Made by a program: the position numbers and the translations under genes
Source of the DNA: Limiplasma pullistercoris
Lineage (GTDB): Bacteria; Bacillota; Clostridia; Christensenellales; Aristaeellaceae
Assembly (NCBI GenBank): GCA_018715165.1
Contig: DVMC01000052.1
Span: 1 to 29,491, forward strand
DNA: 29,491 nt
Direction of reading: 5' to 3'
The notes under the pieces: model-generated
Databases searched by the model: none
The model's input: only the letters and a program-made list of their open reading frames with translations
Told to the model about the DNA's origin: nothing
Shown: one piece after another, positions 9,298 to 17,095 of the stretch
Position numbering within the stretch: the stretch's first letter is position 1
How the letters are laid out: every line of letters begins with the position of its first letter

Positions 9298-10170
9298 ATG
9301 AAACAAAGGTTCTGGAAGCGCCATGGCTTCGCCTATCTTGCCATCAGCCCTTTTTTTATTCAGTTTCTGATTTTCCAGCTCGTACCTACTATAGCCACAT
9401 TCTACTATAGCTTTACCAACTGGAACGGCATGAAGGAACCTCGCTGGATTGGCTGGAGCAACTATGCGATGATGCTGGAGGATTACCAGTTTATCGACAG
9501 CCTGCGCAACACCGCCCTGTACTGGGTGGTAGGCGTCATGGGAGTACTGTGCCTGTCGCTGATGATCGCTTCGCTGCTCAACAGCCAGGCGCTCCGGTTC
9601 AAAAGCTTTTTCAAAACCGTCACCTTTTTGCCCTATGTATGCGCCTCCATGGCCATGGGTTTGATCTTCGGCATGCTGTTTGATGAAAATGCCGGCCTGA
9701 TCAATGCCATCATCGAATCCTTCGGCGGCCAGGCGCTTCCGTGGCTGACCAGCAGCAAGCTGGCGCGCATTCCCGTACATATTCTCTTCATCTGGCGCAC
9801 CATTCCCTGGTATACGCTGATTTTCCTGTCCGGCCTGCTGAATATTCCCACGGAATACTATGAGGCCGCCACTGTGGACGGGGCCTCGGGCGCGCAAAAA
9901 TTCTTCCGCATCACGCTGCCGCAGCTGAGCAATATCTCGTTTTTCTGCTTTGTAACCATCACCGTGGACGCCTGGAAAATCTTCAACGAGCCTTATACCC
10001 TGGCCGGTCCGGGCTCCTCCAATACCTCGCTGTTCCAGCTGATGTATACCAACGCCTTTAAGATTTTCAAAATGGGCTACGCCTCGGCGCTGGGCGTGGT
10101 GCTGATCCTGGTGCTGCTGATCATCTCCCTGATCCAGTTCAGGGTGCGGCGGGCCCAGGGCGAAATATAA
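9298..10170 (+). CDS. Sugar-type ABC transporter permease (MalF/UgpA-like)
   Basis: The 290-residue protein has about six membrane segments, beginning with AYLAISPFFIQFLIFQL. The cytoplasmic EAA loop (EAATVDGASGAQKFFRITLP, from about residue 189) contacts the ATPase. It is the first of a heterodimeric permease pair and works with the solute-binding protein at 6825. AAGGGGGG just upstream supports ATG 9298. No ABC ATPase is encoded in the operon; such cassettes in Bacillota often share a general MsmX-type ATPase encoded elsewhere, and that is assumed here. Confidence 0.95.
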   Translation: MKQRFWKRHGFAYLAISPFFIQFLIFQLVPTIATFYYSFTNWNGMKEPRWIGWSNYAMMLEDYQFIDSLRNTALYWVVGVMGVLCLSLMIASLLNSQALRFKSFFKTVTFLPYVCASMAMGLIFGMLFDENAGLINAIIESFGGQALPWLTSSKLARIPVHILFIWRTIPWYTLIFLSGLLNIPTEYYEAATVDGASGAQKFFRITLPQLSNISFFCFVTITVDAWKIFNEPYTLAGPGSSNTSLFQLMYTNAFKIFKMGYASALGVVLILVLLIISLIQFRVRRAQGEI

Positions 10171-10188
10171 GGCAAGGAGGGACCGCGC

Positions 10189-11028
10189 ATGAGTTATCGC
10201 GCCAAGAAAAATCTCTGGAAGCTGCTGGTCTACCTGCTGATGGCCGTAATCGTCGTGATTTGCCTGTTTCCCGTCGTATGGTCGTGCATCATTTCCATCA
10301 AGAGCGTGGGCGAAAAAGTGTCCGGTTTCAGCGCGCTGACCATCAGCCAGCCCACGCTGGCCAACTACGAGCGCCTCTTTGAGCTGCTGCCCATCTGGCA
10401 GCACCTGGGCAACAGCATTTTCACCTCGGTGATGGGCACACTCACCACGCTGTTCTTCTGTTCGCTGGCTGGCTTTGCCTTTGCCAAATACCGCTTTCCC
10501 GCACGCAACGCACTGTTCTACTTTGTGGTCGCCACCATGACCATTCCTGCGGAGGTCGGCTCCATTCCGCTGTTTTTGATCATGCGAAACCTCGATCTGA
10601 TCAACAACCTCTGGTCGCTGATTCTTCCCAGGCTGGCCACGGCGGTGGGCGTGTTCTACCTCCGCCAGTACATGATGGAGGTGCCCGATGAGATTCTGGA
10701 GGCGGCCCGCATCGACGGCTGCCGCGACTTTGGCATCTTTGTGCGGGTGGTCTGTCCCATCGTAAAGCCGGCGCTGGCCTCATGGGCCTCGCTTACGCTG
10801 ATTGCGCGCTGGAACGATTTCTTCTGGCCGCTGCTGTTCCTCAACAAGAGCTCCAAGTACACGCTGATGGTATCCGTTTCCATGCTGCCCCTGAGCGACG
10901 GCCTGGCCACGCCCTGGCAGGTGATTCTCTCCGGCACCACGCTGGTCATCGTGCCCAGCATCGTGATCTACCTGTTTATGCAGACCTTCCAAAAGGAGGG
11001 CGCCACCGCCGGCGCCGTCAAAGGCTGA
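10189..11028 (+). CDS. Sugar-type ABC transporter permease (MalG/UgpE-like)
   Basis: The 279-residue protein is the second inner-membrane subunit. It has six predicted segments, the GFAFAKYRFPARN segment typical of MalG homologues and an EAA loop (EAARIDGCRDFGIFVRVVCP, from about residue 171). AAGGAGG at 10173-10179 lies 9 bases before ATG 10189. It follows the other permease after 18 bases, and the pair should form one channel in the cytoplasmic membrane. The C-terminal segment QKEGATAGAVKG is the usual ending for this family. Confidence 0.95.
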   Translation: MSYRAKKNLWKLLVYLLMAVIVVICLFPVVWSCIISIKSVGEKVSGFSALTISQPTLANYERLFELLPIWQHLGNSIFTSVMGTLTTLFFCSLAGFAFAKYRFPARNALFYFVVATMTIPAEVGSIPLFLIMRNLDLINNLWSLILPRLATAVGVFYLRQYMMEVPDEILEAARIDGCRDFGIFVRVVCPIVKPALASWASLTLIARWNDFFWPLLFLNKSSKYTLMVSVSMLPLSDGLATPWQVILSGTTLVIVPSIVIYLFMQTFQKEGATAGAVKG

Positions 11029-11059
11029 CCTATTTCGGATCGTTATGGAGGATACGTTT

Positions 11060-11974
11060 ATGAAACGCTATGAACCCGCCCCCGGCTTTTCCATTCCCTG
11101 CGCCGCCATGGGCTGCATGCGCATTGCCGATATGGACGTGCGCAGCCTGGAAGCGCTGATCATGACCGCGCTGGAGGGCGGCGTGGATTTCTTCGACCAT
11201 GCGGATTTCTACGGCAACCATCAGTCCGAAGTGCGCTTTGGCGAAGTGCTGGCCGCCAATCCCAGCCTGCGCGACCGCATGATTGTGCAAAGCAAATGCG
11301 GCATTCGTACCGGTTTCTATGACTCGTCCTATGAGCACATCGTTGCCAGCGCCGAAAACAGCCTGCGCAAGCTGCACACCGATCATCTGGACGCGCTGCT
11401 CATCCACCGTCCGGATGCGCTGGCGGAGCCGGAGGAAATCGCCCGTGCGTTCCGCGACCTCAAGGAATCCGGCAAAGTGCGTTACTTCGGCGTCAGCAAC
11501 CACAACCCCATGCAGATGGAGGTGTTGCAGCAGGCCGTCGGCGAGCGGCTGTTGTTCAACCAGATGCAGATGAGCGTGGTCCACACCGGCATGATCGACC
11601 AGGGCATCAACGTCAACACCACCTTCCCCGGCTCGGTGGACCGCGACGGCGGCGTGCTTGAATACTGCAAGCTGAAAAAGATTGTGCTACAGGTATGGTC
11701 GCCCTTCCAGTACGGGTTTATCGAGGGCGTGTTCCTGGATAACCCGGACTTCCCGGAAGTCAACCGCATTCTGGATGAAATGGCCGGGAAATACAGTGTA
11801 ACCAAGACCGCAATGGCCGTGGCCTGGCTTACGCGCATCCCCATGATGATTCAGGTCATCTCCGGCACCACCAATCCGGAGCGCATGAAGCAGATCATAT
11901 CGGGCGCGAACACCCAGATTTCGCGCGAGGACTGGTATGCCATCTATCGCGCGGCAGGCAACCGGCTTCCGTAA
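11060..11974 (+). CDS. Aldo/keto reductase, YdhF-like
   Basis: The 304-residue NAD(P)H-dependent oxidoreductase has the complete catalytic tetrad D46, Y51 (DHADFYG), K79 (QSKC) and H116 (LLIHRPD). The opening FSIPCAAMGCMRI and the FGVSNHNPMQM segment place it near the E. coli YdhF branch. It would reduce or oxidise a carbonyl/alcohol, often of a sugar or sugar-derived compound, in the cytoplasm. GGAGG at 11047-11051 fixes ATG 11060; an upstream ATG at 11045 overlaps that site and is rejected. It is the last gene of the ABC/URO-D operon, 31 bases after the permease, and probably processes the imported compound. Confidence 0.92.
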   Translation: MKRYEPAPGFSIPCAAMGCMRIADMDVRSLEALIMTALEGGVDFFDHADFYGNHQSEVRFGEVLAANPSLRDRMIVQSKCGIRTGFYDSSYEHIVASAENSLRKLHTDHLDALLIHRPDALAEPEEIARAFRDLKESGKVRYFGVSNHNPMQMEVLQQAVGERLLFNQMQMSVVHTGMIDQGINVNTTFPGSVDRDGGVLEYCKLKKIVLQVWSPFQYGFIEGVFLDNPDFPEVNRILDEMAGKYSVTKTAMAVAWLTRIPMMIQVISGTTNPERMKQIISGANTQISREDWYAIYRAAGNRLP

Positions 11975-11999
11975 GCGGCCGAATGCCGCCCAAACGATT

Positions 12000-12034
12000 C
12001 AGGGGCGCGGAGGAAAATTTCCTCCGCGCCCCTG
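12000..12034. terminator. Long perfect palindrome between convergent genes, likely terminator
   Basis: Bases 12000-12016 are the reverse complement of 12018-12034, giving a very stable stem between the aldo/keto reductase and cimA stops. T-runs are weak on both sides, so efficiency is uncertain. Confidence 0.75.
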
Positions 12035-12037
12035 CGT

Positions 12038-13600
12038 TTAGGCCACAAACGTCAGGAAATAGGTCAGCGAATCCTGAAGCGCCGCCAGGCACGCCTGAAT
12101 GATGTTGGAACTGACGCCCGTGGTGGTCCATACGTGGCTGCCGTCGGTGCTCTCAATGAGCACGCGGACCACGCTGGCCGTGCCGCCGCTGTCGATGACG
12201 CGCACCTTGAAATCGCGCAGGCGCATGCGCTCCACCTGCGGATAAAAGACCAGCAACGCTTTTCGGAGCGCCAGGTCCAGCGCGTTCACGGGGCCGTCGC
12301 CCTCGGCGGCGTTGATCTCTTCGCGCCCATCCACACTCACTTTGATATATGCCTGCGCGCTGCGCTCGTCGCGCTGGTTGCCCGAAAGCACGTGGAAGTC
12401 CCGCACCTCAAAGTACCTTTTGCTCATGCCCAGCGTGTCCAGCGCCATCAGGTCGAAGCTGCCGTCAGCGCTCTCGTAGGCATAGCCGCGCAGCTCGCGC
12501 TGCTTGAGGCGCTCGGTCACGCGCTTGACGCGCGGGTCATCGCGGCTGATATCGGGCAGAAGGCGCTTGAGGCGCGCATATACGCCCGTGCGCCCCACCT
12601 GCTCGCTGAGCAGAAAGCGGCGCTGGTTGCCCACGCTCTCCGGGGCGATGTGCTCAAAGCTGGCCGCGTCCTTCACCACGCCGTCGATGTGCATGCCGCC
12701 CTTGTGCGCAAAGGCGCTGTACCCCACATAGGGCGCGCGGGGATTGGGGGTCAGGTTCATCACTTCCAGGATCTCGCGCGTGGTCTGGGTCAGCTGGTGC
12801 AGGGCTTCCGGCGGCACCAGCTCATAGCCCATCTTGAGCTGCAGCGTGGCCAGCAGCGTGCTCAAATTGGTGTTTCCGCACCGCTCGCCCACGCCGCCCA
12901 CGGTGGCCTGCACCATAGTCGCGCCCGCGCTCACGCACGCCAGGCTGCCCGCCACGGCCAGGCCCATATCGTCGTGGCAGTGGATGCCCACCCGCACGCC
13001 GCCCAGCGCGCAAAGCACCTCCGCCATGCGGGAGCGCAGGCGCTCCGGCAGGGTGCCGCCCTTGGTATCGCACAAAACCAGCACGTCCGCGCCGCCCTGC
13101 ATCGCCGCCCGCAGGGCCTCCATGGCGTAGTCCCGGTCATATTCCATGCCATCGAAGAAATGCTCGGCGTCAAAAAGCACGCGCCGCCCCTCTCCGGCCA
13201 GATAGGCCACGCTTTCACGAATCATGCGCAGGTTTTCCTGCGGCGTCACGCGCAGAACCTCCGTCACCTGCCGGATATCCGCCTTGCCAAAGAGGCTCAC
13301 CACCGGCTGCTCCGTGCCAAGCAGCGCGGCCAGCCCCGCGTCCCGCGCAGGATTGGCGCCCGCGCGGCACGTGCTGCCGAAGGGCACCAGCACGGCATGG
13401 GTCAGAAAGGGGGCCTTGCGCGCCTCCGCAAAAAAGGCCTCATCCTTGGGGTTGCCGGTGGGGTTGCCGCCCTCGATGAGGGGCACGCCCAGCCGGTCCA
13501 GCGCGAGGGCGATCTTGCGCTTGTCCGACAGCGAGTGGTCCACGCCCTCGCCCTGCGCGCCGTCGCGCAAAGTGGTATCCAAAAGCTCGATGCGCTGCAT
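12038..13600 (-). CDS. cimA: Citramalate synthase (direct pathway, CimA)
   Basis: The 520-residue enzyme condenses pyruvate with acetyl-CoA to (R)-citramalate, giving isoleucine precursors without threonine. The N-terminal TIM barrel starts with LLDTTLRDGAQGEG (R12, D13), followed by IEGGNPTGNPKD and the metal-binding HCHDD. The barrel is followed by linker domains and a LeuA-type C-terminal regulatory domain (VRVIDSGGTASVVRVLIES), where feedback by a branched-chain amino acid is known for the family. The length and the EGG-x-P-x-x-NPKD motif separate CimA from LeuA. The start is ATG 13600, with AAAGGAG overlapping the upstream stop; the longer frame to 13642 is rejected. It is the last gene of a three-gene operon, an unusual setting for CimA. 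Confidence 0.92.
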   Translation of the reverse strand: MQRIELLDTTLRDGAQGEGVDHSLSDKRKIALALDRLGVPLIEGGNPTGNPKDEAFFAEARKAPFLTHAVLVPFGSTCRAGANPARDAGLAALLGTEQPVVSLFGKADIRQVTEVLRVTPQENLRMIRESVAYLAGEGRRVLFDAEHFFDGMEYDRDYAMEALRAAMQGGADVLVLCDTKGGTLPERLRSRMAEVLCALGGVRVGIHCHDDMGLAVAGSLACVSAGATMVQATVGGVGERCGNTNLSTLLATLQLKMGYELVPPEALHQLTQTTREILEVMNLTPNPRAPYVGYSAFAHKGGMHIDGVVKDAASFEHIAPESVGNQRRFLLSEQVGRTGVYARLKRLLPDISRDDPRVKRVTERLKQRELRGYAYESADGSFDLMALDTLGMSKRYFEVRDFHVLSGNQRDERSAQAYIKVSVDGREEINAAEGDGPVNALDLALRKALLVFYPQVERMRLRDFKVRVIDSGGTASVVRVLIESTDGSHVWTTTGVSSNIIQACLAALQDSLTYFLTFVA

Positions 13601-13613
13601 GGCGCGTCTCCTT

Positions 13614-14672
13614 TCAGCGGCTGGCCGCCGCATAGACCGCATTGTGCAAAAGACGCCTGACCCGGTAGATCTCCAGGCTGTCGCGCGAGGGGCAGACGCG
13701 GTTGGTCAGGAAGATCACATACAGGCCGCTCGTGGGGTCCAGCGCGAAGCTGGAGCCGGTAAAGCCCGTATGCCCCACCGTTTCGCGGGGGAAGAGGTCG
13801 CCGGTATAGCCGTTGTCATAGGCCGGCAGGTAAAACGACAGGCCGCGCCCCTGCGCCATGCCGGGGGTGTGGTTGCGCATGGCCAGCTCCACCGTGGCGG
13901 GACAGAGGTAGTGCGTGCCGTCCGGCAGCTGGCCGCGGTGGCAGAGCATCTGCAAAAACAGCGCCAGGTCGTCCATGTTGCCAAACACGCCGGCGTTGCC
14001 CGCCACGCCGCCCAGAAAGCGCGCGTTTTCGTCATGCACCACGCCCTGCAGGCAGCGGCCGTCGTCCTGCATCTCGGTGGCGGCGATGTTGCCGTCCTGG
14101 GGCAGGTAGCCGGTATCGCGCATCTTGAGGGGCCAAAAGACCTCCTTCATGGCCAATTCCTTCAAATCCATGCCGTAGAGGCATTCCAGCAGCTGCCCCA
14201 GCAAAATGAACCCCGCGCAGCAGTACCGCACCCGCGCGCCCGGCGGAGAGGCCAGCGGCGCCCGAAGGATCGTTTCCGCGCCGTTTTCCGGCTGGCCCGA
14301 CAATTCCCACAGGTGCAGCCCCGTGGGAAAGCCCGCCGTGTGCGTGAGGATCTGCGCGATGGTGATGTCGCGCTTATCTGCGGGCGCGTCCAGAAACGTG
14401 CCCAGCCGGTCCCACAGGCACAGCCTGCCCGCCTCCATGGCACGCAGGGTGAGCATGCCCACCACCAGCGGCTTGGTGATGGAGGCCAGGTCGTAGCGGG
14501 TATGCTCGTTGGTCAGGGGCGCGTCATCGTCGATGGAGAGGCGGCCATAGGCGCGGCGGTACAGCACGCGCTCGCCCCGGCCCACCAGCAGGCAGGCCGA
14601 GGGAAACGCGCCCGCCTCCAGCGCCCGGACGATCACCTCGTCCGCCAGCGAAAAATTGGGGCTATTGCGCAT
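13614..14672 (-). CDS. Serine hydrolase, beta-lactamase class C / YbbE-EstB-like
   Basis: The 352-residue protein has a penicillin-binding-protein fold with S64-I-T-K67 as the nucleophile motif and H301-T-G303 in place of KTG. The second motif Y-x-N reads Y150-C-C152, so the asparagine is missing. The segment VHDENARFLGGVAGNAGVF is typical of the YbbE-like branch. No signal peptide is seen, so it should act in the cytoplasm, perhaps as an esterase or on peptidoglycan fragments; substrate is unknown. Start choice: AAAGGAGG is one base from an in-frame GTG (14678) but 7 bases from ATG 14672, which is preferred. It overlaps the HAD phosphatase gene by 11 bases. Confidence 0.88.
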   Translation of the reverse strand: MRNSPNFSLADEVIVRALEAGAFPSACLLVGRGERVLYRRAYGRLSIDDDAPLTNEHTRYDLASITKPLVVGMLTLRAMEAGRLCLWDRLGTFLDAPADKRDITIAQILTHTAGFPTGLHLWELSGQPENGAETILRAPLASPPGARVRYCCAGFILLGQLLECLYGMDLKELAMKEVFWPLKMRDTGYLPQDGNIAATEMQDDGRCLQGVVHDENARFLGGVAGNAGVFGNMDDLALFLQMLCHRGQLPDGTHYLCPATVELAMRNHTPGMAQGRGLSFYLPAYDNGYTGDLFPRETVGHTGFTGSSFALDPTSGLYVIFLTNRVCPSRDSLEIYRVRRLLHNAVYAAASR

Positions 14673-15360
14673 TTGCACGCCTCCTTTGCGCTTCGTTGGA
14701 CCAGTACACCACCGAAAAGCCGTCCGCGCCCTTCATGCGCCTGACCAGCTTTCGCCTGGGGTTCACGGCCACCTTGTGGGCGCACAGGGCCAGCATGGGC
14801 GCGTCGCCCGCGCTGTCGCCATAGGCCCAGGAGGCGGCATAGTCCACCATGTCGCCGCGCGCGGCCAGGTCCTCGGCCAGGCGCAGGGGCTTTTGCACGC
14901 CGCGGCAGTTTTCACCCGCGATCAGGCCGGTGTATACGCCGTTTTCCACATGCATGCGCGTGCCGATGATGCGCCGGATGGGCAGCTCGTCCTTGAGCGC
15001 CTCCAGGTAAAACGAGGGCGACGCCGTGATCAGCAAAACCTCCGCGCCCTCGGCATGCCGCTTGCGCAGCTCCTCCACGCCCTGGGGATACAGCCTCGGA
15101 ATCAGCTCCTCCCGGCAGAAGGCCCGGCCCAGCGCCTCCACGCCGGCCTGCTCCCGGCCCGCCAGGAAGGACAGGCTCTCCCGCTTGGCCCTCTCCGCCG
15201 TGGCCAGACGCAGGCCATAGGCGGCCGCCCACAGCGCCGCGCGCGCCAGGCCGCCCGCGCCGGTCAGCCCCCGCGCGTGGGCGTAGCGCACAAAGCGCAC
15301 GATGGAATCTCCCCGGATGAGCGTTCCGTCAAAGTCAAAAAGCGCATAGGGCTTCTGCAA
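14662..15360 (-). CDS. HAD-IB family phosphatase (SerB-like fold), TTG start
   Basis: The protein has about 232 residues with all HAD motifs: D9-F-D11-G-T (nucleophile and acid), the TAS threonine/serine motif (LLITASPSFYLEAL) and YGDSAGDAPML (Mg2+ site). The helical cap (about 25-80) marks subclass IB, which dephosphorylates small molecules such as phosphoserine or lipid-linked phosphates; substrate is not evident. The frame stays open to 15621, but no ATG/GTG with a ribosome site occurs near the domain. AGGAGG lies 9 bases before TTG 15360, directly ahead of the first motif. It is the first gene of the operon with the serine hydrolase and cimA. Confidence 0.85.
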   Translation of the reverse strand: MQKPYALFDFDGTLIRGDSIVRFVRYAHARGLTGAGGLARAALWAAAYGLRLATAERAKRESLSFLAGREQAGVEALGRAFCREELIPRLYPQGVEELRKRHAEGAEVLLITASPSFYLEALKDELPIRRIIGTRMHVENGVYTGLIAGENCRGVQKPLRLAEDLAARGDMVDYAASWAYGDSAGDAPMLALCAHKVAVNPRRKLVRRMKGADGFSVVYWSNEAQRRRANAQ

Positions 15361-15406
15361 GGTCCTTCCCCTCCTGACGGCATCGCGGCCAAGCCGCTCC
15401 GTTGGG

Positions 15407-15415
15407 AGTATAGCA
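15407..15415 (-). promoter_or_regulatory. Extended -10 promoter for the HAD/serine hydrolase/cimA operon
   Basis: On the minus strand TGC-TATACT (extended -10) lies about 45 bases upstream of TTG 15360. No good -35 is seen, consistent with an extended -10 element. Confidence 0.5.
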
Positions 15416-15443
15416 CGATTTGCGCAAAAACGCCACCATCCGC

Positions 15444-15472
15444 TTGCATTCGCGGCGCAGGTATGATATAAA
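15444..15472 (+). promoter_or_regulatory. Promoter of the PlsC-like gene
   Basis: TTGCAT (15444-15449) and TATAAA (15467-15472) are 17 bases apart, about 40 bases before ATG 15512. Confidence 0.7.
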
Positions 15473-15511
15473 TGGCAATGAAATCCGTTTTTTACCGGGG
15501 TGGAGACGCTT

Positions 15512-16165
15512 ATGGGGAAGCTGTATACCTTTCTGCGCGGCACGGCGCGCGTTTTGCTGCCGAAGATGCAGGCCGAGTGGGCCGTGCCCTTTGACGGGCA
15601 GCCCAGCGTCTTTTGTCCCAATCACGCGGGCGCGTTCGGCCCCATCGACATGTGCGCGTTTTTCCCCTTGAGCGACCGTTGCCATCCCTGGCTCAACGCC
15701 GCCGTGATGGACCCCAAGCTGGTGCCCGCCTATGTGCGGCAGGACTACTGGTGGCGGCCCGGCTGCAAGCTGGAGCCGCTGTATAACGCGACGCTCCCCT
15801 ACCTGGCGGCGGCGGTGCTGCCGCCCATCCTGCGCAGCGTGCCGGGCGTGCCGGTGTACCACGACATGCAGGTGATCAAGACCTTTCGCAAGAGCATCGA
15901 ATACCTGCGCCAGGGCGACCATCTGATCATCTTCCCCCAGCAGCCGTCCGGGTTTCAGGCCCATTATCAGGAGCTGAACAAGGGCTTTTTGCAGATCGCG
16001 CCCATGGCCTGGCGCACGCTGCATCTGCGGCTCAAGTTCTATCCCGTGCACATCGACTACAAAAAGCGTTTCTTCCGCATCGGAGCGCCGGTGGAATACG
16101 ACCCGGACGCGAGCCTCAAGGAGCAGGAGCAGCGCCTGCTCGACGGCATCGCGGCGGGCATTTGA
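15512..16165 (+). CDS. Degenerate PlsC-like acyltransferase (lysophospholipid acyltransferase superfamily)
   Basis: The 217-residue protein resembles 1-acylglycerol-3-phosphate acyltransferases. It has a short N-terminal amphipathic region, NH38 followed by D46 in NHAGAFGPIDM (a stretched version of the family's NH-x4-D), and IIFPQQPSG where the family has FPEG. The spacing change and the Glu-to-Gln replacement suggest altered or lost acyltransfer activity, or a different acceptor. A hydrophobic stretch (about 90-110) may anchor it to the membrane. GGGGTGGAG at 15497-15505 favours ATG 15512 over an in-frame GTG at 15500. It stands alone between divergent and convergent neighbours, with its own promoter and terminator. 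Confidence 0.72.
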   Translation: MGKLYTFLRGTARVLLPKMQAEWAVPFDGQPSVFCPNHAGAFGPIDMCAFFPLSDRCHPWLNAAVMDPKLVPAYVRQDYWWRPGCKLEPLYNATLPYLAAAVLPPILRSVPGVPVYHDMQVIKTFRKSIEYLRQGDHLIIFPQQPSGFQAHYQELNKGFLQIAPMAWRTLHLRLKFYPVHIDYKKRFFRIGAPVEYDPDASLKEQEQRLLDGIAAGI

Positions 16166-16169
16166 GCAT

Positions 16170-16207
16170 GGCAAAAGGACCGGTCCTTCTGGGCCGGTCC
16201 TTTTGCC
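16170..16207. terminator. Bidirectional intrinsic terminator
   Basis: A perfect 14-bp stem (16170-16183 with 16194-16207) with A/T tracts near its ends lies between the convergent PlsC-like and ROK kinase genes. Confidence 0.85.
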
Positions 16208-17095
16208 TTATCCCCGCTCTTCCAGCGCGCGCTTTCCGATGAGGTAGCTGCCCACCAGCCCGCTCACCGGGAACAGCGCCGGGGCCACGATGTACTCATC
16301 CATGTGTTCAAGCACCGCGGGCGACTGCACGTACCCGCCCAGCAGGCGCAGCGTCTCCTCCCGCACCATGGGAAGCAATGCCGCCCGCTGCATCACGCCG
16401 CCGCCCAGCACAATGCGTTGGGGGCTGACGGTCAGGATCAGGTTGACGCACATCTGCGCCAGATAGTGCGCTTCCAGCCGGAACGTGGGATGATCGTCGG
16501 GCAGGCCCCGCGCGTCGCCGCCGATGCGCGCGCCAATGGCCGGACCCGCGGCCAGCCCCTCCAGGCATCCGTCATGATAGGGGCATACGCCGCGCGGGTT
16601 GGGGTCGTCGGGATGCGGCCGAAGCAGCATGTGCCCCACCTCGGGATGCAAAAGGCCGTGCACGGTGCGGCCGCCCACGTATACGCCGCCGCCCACGCCC
16701 GTGCCGATGGTCACGTACACCGCGCTTTCGCAGCCGCGGGCCGCGCCGCGCTCCACCTCCGCGATCACGGCGGCGTTGACGTCGGTGTCGATGGCGGCGG
16801 GAATGTCGCGCCCGTCGAGCAGGCCCTTGAGCAGCGGATAGTCGCGCCACTTGAGCTTGGGCGTGGAGGTGATGTTGCCGTAGGTGGGTGAGGCGGGGTC
16901 AAGGTCCAGCGGGCCGAAGCTGCCCACGCCCAGCGCGTCGATGGCATGATCGCGGAAAAACCCGATCATGCGCGGCATGGTGATCTCCGGGGCCTCGGTG
17001 GGAATGGTCAGGCGTTCCAGCTCCTGCCCGTCCCCGTCGTACACGGCGAGCACCATCTTGGTGCCGCCCGCTTCCAGCGCTCCGATTCTGGTCAT
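16208..17095 (-). CDS. ROK family sugar kinase, probable fructokinase (YdhR-like)
   Basis: The 295-residue kinase has the ATP-binding EAGGTK motif (8-13), the catalytic Asp in TD105VNAAV, the GTGVGGG loop (131-137) and a zinc-binding set H155, C171, H174, C177. This length and the CPYHDGCLEG signature match the B. subtilis YdhR/ScrK-type fructokinases that phosphorylate fructose (and sometimes mannose or glucose) with ATP in the cytoplasm. AAAGGAGAT lies upstream of ATG 17095. Its start overlaps the stop of the upstream membrane protein gene (ATGA), so the two are translationally coupled. Its fructose-6-phosphate product would feed the same pool as the phosphomannose isomerase at 318. Confidence 0.9.
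   Translation of the reverse strand: MTRIGALEAGGTKMVLAVYDGDGQELERLTIPTEAPEITMPRMIGFFRDHAIDALGVGSFGPLDLDPASPTYGNITSTPKLKWRDYPLLKGLLDGRDIPAAIDTDVNAAVIAEVERGAARGCESAVYVTIGTGVGGGVYVGGRTVHGLLHPEVGHMLLRPHPDDPNPRGVCPYHDGCLEGLAAGPAIGARIGGDARGLPDDHPTFRLEAHYLAQMCVNLILTVSPQRIVLGGGVMQRAALLPMVREETLRLLGGYVQSPAVLEHMDEYIVAPALFPVSGLVGSYLIGKRALEERG

Noticed and set aside
12134..13660. A plus-strand frame across cimA
   Set aside because: It is antisense to a well-conserved CimA and has His/Ala/Arg-rich shadow composition.
15361..15621. Longer N-terminus for the HAD phosphatase
   Set aside because: The extra residues overlap the divergent gene and promoter region and precede the ribosome site next to TTG 15360.
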